Source: Ectopseudomonas composti (GTDB lineage Bacteria > Pseudomonadota > Gammaproteobacteria > Pseudomonadales > Pseudomonadaceae). From it: a stretch of 64,000 nt of DNA. This document shows positions 57,356 to 64,000 of the stretch, piece after piece. Both the position numbers and the translations under genes were made by a program. Under the pieces are notes generated by a model that searched no databases, was not told the origin of the DNA, and saw nothing but the letters and a program-made list of their open reading frames with translations. How positions within the stretch are numbered: the first letter of the stretch is position 1; each line of letters opens with the position of its first letter. Where the stretch lies: NCBI RefSeq assembly GCF_001567565.1, contig NZ_LSSW01000017.1, forward strand, positions 162,919 to 226,918, in the 5' to 3' direction.

Positions 57356-57419
57356 CGCTATCCGTGCAACCCGCCACACCTTTCGCCAGCCCCTACGAAA
57401 TACAGCGCCTAGAAACGAC

Positions 57420-57442
57420 AAGGCCCGTCATCGACGGGCCTT
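57420..57442. terminator. Bidirectional terminator before csp
   Basis: Perfect ten-base stem AAGGCCCGTC/GACGGGCCTT with a three-base loop, between convergent genes. T-rich bases follow on both strands. Confidence 0.75.
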
Positions 57443-57463
57443 GTTGAGTAACGAGCTGGGCAG

Positions 57464-57673
57464 TCAGAGCGCGGACACGTCTTCCGCCTGCAGGCCTTTC
57501 TGGCCCTGGGTCACGCCGAACTCGACCTTCTGGCCTTCGACCAGAGTGCGGTGGCCTTCGCCGCGGATGGCGCGGTAGTGAACGAATACGTCCGGGCCGC
57601 TTTCGCGCTGAATGAACCCGTAACCCTTGGAATCATTGAACCATTTGACGGTTCCGGTCTCACGATCTGCCAT
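57464..57673 (-). CDS. Cold-shock protein (CspA family)
   Basis: The 69-residue OB-fold protein [36 protein letters not shown] has RNP1 KGYGFI and RNP2 VFVHY. It binds single-stranded RNA and acts as a chaperone. The leader of about 140 bases upstream of the ATG is typical of temperature-regulated csp mRNAs. The canonical start at 57673 is used although the frame is open upstream. Confidence 0.95.
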   Translation of the reverse strand: MADRETGTVKWFNDSKGYGFIQRESGPDVFVHYRAIRGEGHRTLVEGQKVEFGVTQGQKGLQAEDVSAL

Positions 57674-57821
57674 TACCAACTTCTCCAAACTCGCTATGTT
57701 TTTATTGTCCCGAAGGTGCTTTGACGGCTCGGTAAAAACGGTCTTCTCAGCGTTCGCCACCCCTGGCAATCGAGCATGGAGCAGGTCAAGCGATTCGCGT
57801 TCTTGCTGCAGCCGAAGGCCG

Positions 57822-57849
57822 AGTATAAAGCATCAATTGTGACTGAAAA
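57822..57849 (-). promoter_or_regulatory. Promoter of the cold-shock gene
   Basis: Minus strand: -35 TTTTCA (57849-57844), 16-base spacer, -10 TATACT (57827-57822). It predicts a leader of about 140 nt before ATG 57673. Confidence 0.6.
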
Positions 57850-57902
57850 GCACTTTTTTAGAGCCGACACGAACCCAGAAGATACGCGGGTTACAGCGGG
57901 TT

Positions 57903-58895
57903 TTATGGGCTTTTGACCAACAGATCGCGCAACTTTTTCGTCAAGCGCTGGACCTGTTCAGGCTCCAGCCGGTACGCCCAGCCACTGCGCGCACTGACCT
58001 CGCCGGGCTTGAAACCATCCTGCTCACCCAGCACCAGCCAATGCTGCTCGCCCTGCTTGTACAGCGCGCCATCGAGTTTCTCGCCAGCGAATCCCGCGAG
58101 GCTGAATTGCAGCAGCGGCGCCTGCTTGAAACCTATCTGCGCCAGCGGCGCGGCATCGGCGAACTGCAGGTTGGAGAACACCAGTGCAACGCCATTGGCC
58201 GCGCCCTCGAAACTGAGCGTCTGGTCCTTGCGCAGCGCTTTGATAGCGAAATTGTGCTGCTCGGCATCGCTACGCGTCAGCGTGAGTTTCTCGCCATCGG
58301 TGTAGCGCAGCTCGAGCCGCGCGATGCGGGTAAAGGGGATGTCGGTGACACGGCGATCCAGCCAGTCCAGCTCACGAGTCGGCACCTGCAACTGCTGATC
58401 GATCAGCCAGACCTGATCCTCCCCGGCACGCCGGACCAGTTGCCCATTGCCCTGCCGAGAGGGATTCCCCAGGCGCAGGGCCAAATCCGGATGCCCAGCG
58501 AACGACAGCTTGAGGCGTAGCGCCTGTGCATCGGCCTCGCCCTCCTCGGCCAGGCCCAGACGAGCATGCCACTGCGCGTTGGCGGTCTTGGCCTCGACGC
58601 TACGCGCGTCGCGCAGCGAGCGCAGCAGGTCGGCCAGTAATTGCGGCCCCGCCGGATAGTCGGCCTTGGCCGGCACCACCCACGCCTCGCCACGGCGCTC
58701 GATCCGCACCGACGGCTGTCCTGGCGACTCGATCTCAAGTGCTTGCAGCGTGTTCAGATAGCCCTGCTCGGCGGCCAGCCACGGCGCCTGTTCGAGCGCC
58801 GCCGTATCCTCTTGCTGGCTGCGCTGCAACGCCAGATACCCCAGCACACAGAGCAGCACGATAACGATCAATGCGATCAGACCTTTGCGTCCCAT
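57903..58895 (-). CDS. DUF4340 protein, Gld transporter-associated
   Basis: The 330-residue protein has an N-terminal membrane anchor (MGRKGLIALIVIVLLCVLGYLAL) and a periplasmic DUF4340 domain: LEIESPGQPSVRIERRGEAWVV, LVRRAGEDQVWLIDQQLQVPTRELDWLDRRVTDI. It belongs with gldF and gldG upstream; the family function is not established. Confidence 0.87.
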   Translation of the reverse strand: MGRKGLIALIVIVLLCVLGYLALQRSQQEDTAALEQAPWLAAEQGYLNTLQALEIESPGQPSVRIERRGEAWVVPAKADYPAGPQLLADLLRSLRDARSVEAKTANAQWHARLGLAEEGEADAQALRLKLSFAGHPDLALRLGNPSRQGNGQLVRRAGEDQVWLIDQQLQVPTRELDWLDRRVTDIPFTRIARLELRYTDGEKLTLTRSDAEQHNFAIKALRKDQTLSFEGAANGVALVFSNLQFADAAPLAQIGFKQAPLLQFSLAGFAGEKLDGALYKQGEQHWLVLGEQDGFKPGEVSARSGWAYRLEPEQVQRLTKKLRDLLVKSP

Positions 58896-58927
58896 ACTCG
58901 TCTCACTGTTGATGACTCGGATACGGC

Positions 58928-58992
58928 GTAGGGTGGATCACGTTTCACCGATCCACCGTTGCGGTGGATGTAAAAAGCGACATCCACCCTAC
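58928..58992. repeat. Palindromic element GTAGGGTGGAT/ATCCACCCTAC
   Basis: Arms 58928-58938 and 58982-58992 in the spacer between the GldG-like and DUF4340 genes. This is a common repeat style of the P. mendocina group. Confidence 0.7.
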
Positions 58993-59001
58993 GCTCGGTT
59001 C

Positions 59002-59048
59002 GTGGGAGGCGCTTCAGCGGCGACGGTCGCGGCTAAAGCCCCTCCCAC
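59002..59048. repeat. Second palindromic element GTGGGAGGCGC.../...CCTCCCAC
   Basis: Arms 59002-59024 and 59026-59048, adjacent to the first; a REP-type hairpin. Confidence 0.65.
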
Positions 59049-59084
59049 AGGTGGAGCCTTCAGCCCCTCCCATAGCGACTGGCC

Positions 59085-60917
59085 TCACGCGCGACGACGG
59101 CGCCGCCACAGCCACAACGCCAGCACACCGAGGGTGAGCAAGGCCGGCACCAGGGCGATGTTGATTACCTTGAGCGTGCGCCCAAGTGCCTCGATATCGG
59201 CATTGAGCTGGTAGCGCACGTCACGCAGTTCCTTGCGCAGCTCCAGCTTCTGCTGGATGAAGTTCTGCAACGCGCCCTGCTGCTCCGGCGTCAGCTCCAA
59301 GGCCTTGTTCGGGTCGTCGCTCTGTTGCAGCGCTGCCAGCTGCTGCTCGGTCTCGGCCAGACGCGCCTGCAGGGCCTGTTCCTTGTCACGCAAGCGCTGT
59401 TCGGCGGCACGCTGCAGCTCCTCCACCACCGTGAACGGACGACTGAAACGGCCACGCGAGCGCACGCTGATCAGCGCCTCGGAGCCGGTCAGGTTGTCCA
59501 GCGCGTTGATGGTGAAGCTGCCGTTGTCGGCCCAGGGCTGCGGCATGCGCTGGCCAAAGAAATCCTGCACCTGCACCCACATGCGGTCGCTGAGGATGTC
59601 GGTGTCGGCCACGGCGATCACATTGATGTTGTCGGCCTGCTTGAGCCCGTCCTTGCGCCCCTCGATACCATCCGGGAAGGCGCTCTGTGCCGGGCCGTCG
59701 ATACGCGCAGCGATGGCGTAGCGCTCGCCGGTCGGCTCCAGTTCGCGGATCAACTCTTCAGGGTTGCTGAGCATGGCGAAGCGCTGGGCATCGAAGGGCA
59801 TGGCGTACTCGGAACTCTGCATCAACGGGGTGAAGTGCGTCTTCGCCCCCTCCAGCGGCTCGAGGATGCCAGCCGTGGCCACGGTGATGCTCTCCAGCCC
59901 GGCGGTGGCGATATCGGTCTGGTTCAGCGCCTTGCGCGGCAGGCTGAGCCAGGCGGCGTGGCGCACCGGGCGCTGGCCCTGAACACGGTTGACCGACATG
60001 GCGTAGGAGCCGTCACCCAGCACCTTGTCCGGCACCATGCGCAGGCCCCAGGCCTTGAACAGCGGCTCGAGGTTGGACGACTTGTCCACTGCCACTTCAC
60101 CCGGCATATCACCCGTATCGGCCTCGGCGTAAGGGTCGACGAACACCATCAGCTTGCCGCCGCGCAGGACGAACTGGTCGATGGCATAGAGCGTCTGCTG
60201 CGGCAGGTTCTTCGGGTGTACCAGCCAGAGCACCGAGACCTTGTCGGGAATCTGGTCGACATCGGCCTTGAGCTGCTCGATCTGGAACAACTGGCGCACC
60301 TGCTCCAGCACCATCCACGGCGGCGTCGGCTGGCGCGCCATCATGTCGAAGCCGCCAGTCATCGGCAGCCCGGACAGCACACCAACCACCGGCAGCTCCG
60401 GCTTGGCCAGGGTCTGCACCAGGCGGCTCAGCTCGTATTCGAGGTGTTCCTCCTGATCCAGAGCGAAGAACGGAATCACCTGGGTATCGTCCAGTGCGTT
60501 GGTGCCGGCCAGGCCGAAGTAGACCGAGTCACCGCCCTGCTGCAGCGGGATGCCCTGCAGGCCGTACTGCGCGGCCTTGTCCTCGTCTTCGGAGAACGGC
60601 TCGGGGTCGATGATGTGCAGGCGGATCTTGCCGTTCGCCTGCGCCTGGTAAGCCTTGAGCATCTCCTCCACGCGCTGGGCATAGGTGCGCAGCGCCGGCA
60701 GGTCCTTGGCCACCTTGTCCGAGTAGAAGAAGTACAGGTTGATCGGCTCGTCCAACTCACCAAGGATCTGCTTGGTGCCACCTGCGATGGTGTAGAGCTT
60801 CTGCTCGGTCAGATCCAGGCGTGCACCGCCCAGACCAATACCAGCCAGCAGGTTGAAGGCGATAAAGGCGACCGCAATCAGCAACAGCCCGGCGCCGGAA
60901 TAGATCAGCTTTTTCAT
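59085..60917 (-). CDS. GldG-family ABC transporter auxiliary protein
   Basis: The 610-residue protein has a membrane anchor at both ends (about 5-27 and 585-605) and a large periplasmic part with DLTEQKLYTIAGGTKQILGELDEPINLYFFYSDKVAKD, IDPEPFSEDEDKA, and a coiled coil (about 505-570) before the C-terminal helix. It forms an ABC system with GldF and the ATPase; substrate unknown. Confidence 0.9.
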   Translation of the reverse strand: MKKLIYSGAGLLLIAVAFIAFNLLAGIGLGGARLDLTEQKLYTIAGGTKQILGELDEPINLYFFYSDKVAKDLPALRTYAQRVEEMLKAYQAQANGKIRLHIIDPEPFSEDEDKAAQYGLQGIPLQQGGDSVYFGLAGTNALDDTQVIPFFALDQEEHLEYELSRLVQTLAKPELPVVGVLSGLPMTGGFDMMARQPTPPWMVLEQVRQLFQIEQLKADVDQIPDKVSVLWLVHPKNLPQQTLYAIDQFVLRGGKLMVFVDPYAEADTGDMPGEVAVDKSSNLEPLFKAWGLRMVPDKVLGDGSYAMSVNRVQGQRPVRHAAWLSLPRKALNQTDIATAGLESITVATAGILEPLEGAKTHFTPLMQSSEYAMPFDAQRFAMLSNPEELIRELEPTGERYAIAARIDGPAQSAFPDGIEGRKDGLKQADNINVIAVADTDILSDRMWVQVQDFFGQRMPQPWADNGSFTINALDNLTGSEALISVRSRGRFSRPFTVVEELQRAAEQRLRDKEQALQARLAETEQQLAALQQSDDPNKALELTPEQQGALQNFIQQKLELRKELRDVRYQLNADIEALGRTLKVINIALVPALLTLGVLALWLWRRRRRA

Positions 60918-60926
60918 GGGCGTTCC

Positions 60927-61661
60927 TCAGTCAGCTTTCTTCAGGTCGATGACCACCGCCGTGGCGGTCAGCCAGGCAGTGATCAGCGAGAGGAAATACA
61001 GCAGGTCGCGCGCATCGATCACGCCCTTACTGATGGCGTCGAAGCGCACCAGAAAGCTCAGCGAGGCGATAGCGTCCACCAGCCACTGCGGTGCCCAGGC
61101 GAAGGCGTCGAGCACCATGGGAAAGCCGCTGACGATGAACAGGAAACAGGCACTGACCGCGAGAATGAAAGCGATCACCTGGTTCTTGCTCAACGCCGAC
61201 ATGCATGAGCCGATGGCCAGGTAAGCGCCGGCCAGCAGCCAACTGCCGATATAGCCAGTGACGATAGCGCCGTTGTCCGGCTCGCCCAGGTAGTTGACGG
61301 TGATGATCATCGGGAAGGTCAGCAGCAGCGCAATGCCGGCGAACACCCAGGCCGCCAGGAACTTGCCGGTGACCGCTTCGAAGCGGGTGATCGGCAACGT
61401 CATCAGCAGCTCGATGGAGCCGGACTTGCGCTCCTCCGCCCACAGGCGCATGGCGATCGCCGGCACCAGGAACAGATAAAGCCAGGGGTGGAAATTGAAG
61501 AAGGCCGAGAGATTGGCCTGGCCACTCTCGAAGAAGCCGCCCAGATAAAAGGTGAACACCCCGGACAGCACCAGGAAGATCACGATGAACACATAGGCCA
61601 GCGGCGTGGCGAAGTAGCTTGCCAGCTCGCGCTTGAAGATCACGGGCAACTGGGTCATCAC
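60927..61661 (-). CDS. ABC-2 permease, GldF-like
   Basis: The 244-residue protein has six membrane helices, including LAYVFIVIFLVLSGVFTFYLGG, LAAWVFAGIALLLTFPMIITVNYL and IAFILAVSACFLFIVSGFPM. ABC-2 family permease of the Gld system. Overlaps the ATPase gene by four bases. Confidence 0.9.
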   Translation of the reverse strand: MMTQLPVIFKRELASYFATPLAYVFIVIFLVLSGVFTFYLGGFFESGQANLSAFFNFHPWLYLFLVPAIAMRLWAEERKSGSIELLMTLPITRFEAVTGKFLAAWVFAGIALLLTFPMIITVNYLGEPDNGAIVTGYIGSWLLAGAYLAIGSCMSALSKNQVIAFILAVSACFLFIVSGFPMVLDAFAWAPQWLVDAIASLSFLVRFDAISKGVIDARDLLYFLSLITAWLTATAVVIDLKKAD

Positions 61662-62578
61662 TGCTCTCCCCGGGTCAGCGTGCGGAACACTTCATCGAGC
61701 CGGCCGCGCTCCACATTGAGCTCGCGCACCTGCCAGCCGCGTTCGGCGATCAGTGCATTGACCTGCGGGAAGATCACCGCGCCCGGCTGCGCCAGCACGC
61801 TCAGGCTGTGCTCACGGGCGTTCTCCTCGACCCCGACAACGCCGGGCAGCGCCGCCAGCGCGGCTCGGTCGAGCGCCTCGTCGGCTACCAGCGTCACCGC
61901 CTGGTGGTAGCGCGACCGGCTCTCCAGCTCCAGCGGCGTGCCATCGGCCAGCAAGCGGCCATGGGCGATCACCACGGCACGGGTACAGAGCGCCGTGACC
62001 TCTTCGAGAATATGGGTGGAAATGATCACGATCTTGTCGCGGGCCAGGCCCTGAATGAGCTGGCGCACCTGATGCTTCTGGTTGGGGTCGAGGCCATCGG
62101 TGGGCTCGTCGAGAATCAGCACGCGCGGATCATGCAGGATTGCCTGGGCCAGACCGACGCGGCGCTTGAAGCCCTTGGACAGCGTGTCGATGCTCTGCGC
62201 CAGCACCGTCTCCAGCTCAACCTGCTCCACCGCATTCTGCACACGCACCGTCTTCTCGGCGCCACGAAAACCGCGCACCTCGGCGATGAACTCAAGGAAA
62301 CCGCGCACCGTCATGTCGCCATAGCACGGCGCGCCTTCGGGCAGATAACCGATCTGTCGCTGGGCCTTGAGGGTCTGGCTCTGGATATCACAGCCGAGGA
62401 TGCTCGCCGTGCCGGAAGTCGGCGCGAGAAACCCCGTGAGCATCTTCATGGTGGTGGATTTGCCGGCCCCGTTGGGGCCGAGAAAGCCCAGCACTTCCCC
62501 TGGCTGGACACTGAACGACAGATCATCGACTGCCGTGTGCTGCGCGAAACGCTTGGTCAGGTTTCTTATCTCGATCAT
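61658..62578 (-). CDS. ABC transporter ATP-binding protein, GldA-like
   Basis: The 306-residue ATPase has Walker A GPNGAGKST (about 35), signature LSKGFKRRVGLAQ (about 135), Walker B VLILDEPTDGLDP (about 155) and a switch His in STHILEE. It is the first gene of the four-gene leftward set. Confidence 0.93.
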   Translation of the reverse strand: MIEIRNLTKRFAQHTAVDDLSFSVQPGEVLGFLGPNGAGKSTTMKMLTGFLAPTSGTASILGCDIQSQTLKAQRQIGYLPEGAPCYGDMTVRGFLEFIAEVRGFRGAEKTVRVQNAVEQVELETVLAQSIDTLSKGFKRRVGLAQAILHDPRVLILDEPTDGLDPNQKHQVRQLIQGLARDKIVIISTHILEEVTALCTRAVVIAHGRLLADGTPLELESRSRYHQAVTLVADEALDRAALAALPGVVGVEENAREHSLSVLAQPGAVIFPQVNALIAERGWQVRELNVERGRLDEVFRTLTRGEQ

Positions 62579-62742
62579 GGCCTCTCACCGTCGCGAAAAC
62601 GCCTGAGCCCCGCGCAACCACCGCGAAAACGCAGGCCGCAAGAACGCCGGACAAAAAGTGCATGCCCGGACGAGGGCAAGACCATGACAAAAAACAAAAG
62701 TTCACTCGCAAGAGTGCTACAAGCTGTAAATGGAATATCGGC

Positions 62743-63708
62743 TCAGCGATCCAGAGGACTCATTACCGCAAGGCCACCGCGATTGAGCACATGGGTGTAG
62801 ACCTGCGTAGTTCTGATGTCCGCATGACCGAGTAACTCCTGCACCGTACGAATGTCCTGGCCTGCTTCCAGAAGATGCGTGGCAAAGGAATGACGTAATG
62901 AATGTGGCGTCGCATGCTTGATCAGGCCAGCACGCCGCGCCGCCTCACGCACCGACCTCTGGATGGTCTTCTCATACAGGTGATGGCGGTAAATACCGTG
63001 CCCGCGCGGATCCTGGGAGCGATTGCCCGACGGGAAAACGAACTGCCACCCCCACTCCTTCGCCGCATTCGGGTACTTGCGCGCCAGTGCGAACGGCAAA
63101 TTGGCCTCGCCAAAGCCTTCGGCCAGATCGCCCTGATGCACGTGCTGCACCTTGATCAAATGCTGCCGTAACGGCTCGACGACTCGCATTGGCAGCATGG
63201 TTACCCGATCTTTCTGGCCCTTACCATCACGCACGATGATTTATCGCCGGGTAAAGTCAACATCCTTGACTCTTAGCCGCAGCGCCTCAAGCAATCGCAA
63301 TCCAGCACCATAGAGCAGATTCGCAACGATCCAGCTATCGCCCTGCAGTTGAGCCAACAGGGCATCGACCTCAATACGGGTAAGCACCACCGGCAGATGC
63401 TTGGGCTTCTTCGCCCGTACGACACCCTGCAACCAAGGTAAATCCAGCTTGAGCACTTCCTTGTAGAGGAATAGCAGAGCGGCCAGAGCCTGGTTCTGTG
63501 TCGAGGCGGACACGTCGCGCTCAACCGCAAGATGGGTCAGAAAAACCTCGATCTCCGCCGCGCCCATCTCCACCGGATGCCGATAGTGGTGAAAGCGGAT
63601 GTAGCGCTTTACCCATTCGGCATAGACAGCTTCGGTACGGATGGAATAGTTTCTGACTCGAATCTGCTGACGCAGTTGATCCAGCAGTTTGGGCTTGCCG
63701 TCATCCAT
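62743..63708 (-). pseudogene. intI: Integron integrase IntI, broken by an in-frame TAA
   Basis: Read through one stop, this is a 321-residue integron integrase. The N-part (63708-63241) has [34 protein letters not shown] and the Arg-bearing [22 protein letters not shown]. The C-part has the integron-specific [25 protein letters not shown], then [13 protein letters not shown] and [21 protein letters not shown]. Between them the codons read CGA TAA ATC in the same frame; CGA GAA ATC is expected. ATG 63708 has GGGAG upstream. Confidence 0.9.
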
Positions 63709-63783
63709 GTCGCGTTTCTCCCTGGATGCTGTCGCGTTTGCCGCGACAACCTTCAAGCTAGACAAGGACTTGCTGGGCGACAA

Positions 63784-63925
63784 GGAATGTAATGCGACAG
63801 GTGCCGTGGGTAAACGCGGCAGCTATGTCGTCTAATTAATAGTTACCCAATGATAGTTAGATCGGCGCAAGGAAACGTAAATGACATGGAATCAAGGTGA
63901 CCAAAAAGCAAAAAATCTGCTATTA
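63784..63925. other. attI-like region beside IntI
   Basis: No gene seen. GTTAGAT at 63856-63862 fits the integron GTTRRRY crossover core, in the expected place just upstream of intI. The sequence is AT-richer than the rest. Cassette array would extend right, beyond the window. Confidence 0.55.
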
Positions 63926-63989
63926 AGCGAAACCAAACAGCGCTGTCGCCTAACTGCTGTTAAGGCAAACAGCGCTGTTTGGTTTCGCT
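63926..63989. repeat. 21-bp-arm inverted repeat, attC-like
   Basis: Arms 63926-63946 and 63969-63989 are perfect inverted copies (AGCGAAACCAAACAGCGCTG start). The 22-base centre contains GCCTAAC (63948-63954, fits RYYYAAC) and GTTAAGGC (63959-63966). It could be part of an attC or a strong hairpin; the window ends too soon to decide. Confidence 0.6.
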
Positions 63990-64000
63990 GGAAGTCGCTG

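Noticed and set aside
63235..63241. Frameshift in the integron integrase
   Set aside because: Coordinates of both halves are in the same phase modulo 3; the break is a nonsense codon, not an indel.
1..64000. CRISPR array or insertion sequence
   Set aside because: No regularly spaced identical repeats with unique spacers and no transposase or IS ends were seen.

Overview
The window is a GC-rich Pseudomonas-type chromosome segment carrying a complete lambda-like (lambdoid, siphovirus-type) prophage of about 48.2 kb. The host assignment is inference. It rests on the gene neighbourhood (YffB/ArsC-like protein, dapD, csdA-csdE-tcdA, dapE, rlmA, csp, gldA-F-G-DUF4340), REP-like palindromes of Pseudomonas style, and a chromosomal integron integrase like those known from the P. 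stutzeri/alcaligenes/mendocina lineages.

Layout. 1-256: host DNA with the start of a leftward gene and the severed 5' end of a YffB/ArsC-like gene. 257-48472: prophage, bounded by a 14-bp direct repeat (attL 257-270, attR 48459-48472). Reading the prophage from its immunity region (34.4 kb) outward, the leftward (minus) arm has cro, a CII-like gene, an HNH nuclease, an O-like replication gene with iteron-like repeats, a DnaC-like loader, about 17 small early genes, and a Q-type antiterminator. A late promoter followed by a terminator lies just downstream of Q. The late operon then runs: small lipoprotein, tRNA-Asn and tRNA-Thr, holin, small proteins, terminase, portal, head, capsid, connectors, tail tube, G/GT frameshift pair, tape measure, tail tip, fibre-like proteins, and a lysozyme-Rz-Rz1 cassette. 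The rightward (plus) arm has an S24-type repressor, two lipoprotein morons, a repressor-controlled early promoter with a boxA-like site, a long gene-poor leader, about 20 small early genes, recT plus a YqaJ-type exonuclease, excisionase and integrase.

The control circuit can be read from the sequence. Perfect TTAGC-N5-GCTAA palindromes occupy the same register in two divergent early promoters (near 34.43 kb and 36.39 kb). A near-consensus late promoter sits directly after Q, with a terminator about 25 nt past the predicted start, as in the lambda pR'-tR' module. An in-frame TTTTTTC slippery heptamer joins the two tail-chaperone reading frames. The integrase site lies in the first codons of the YffB gene, and the phage supplies a replacement start and ribosome binding site, so the host gene stays intact at attR.

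48441-64000: host chromosome with lysine biosynthesis (dapD, dapE), sulfur transfer (csdA, csdE, tcdA), rRNA methylation (rlmA), a cold-shock gene with a long 5' leader, and a Gld-type ABC transporter. The last 1.3 kb holds an integron integrase broken by one in-frame TAA, an attI-like GTTRRRY core, and a 21-bp-arm inverted repeat at the window edge.

The least ordinary items are a glycosyltransferase-like and a TylF-like methyltransferase gene placed between the major capsid gene and the head-tail connectors, a dATP/dGTP-diphosphohydrolase-like gene, an HTH-metallophosphoesterase fusion, two phage tRNAs upstream of an AT-richer tail-tip gene, and a roughly 1.1-kb leader with boxA after the left early promoter. 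No wholly new multi-gene system can be demonstrated from sequence reading alone.
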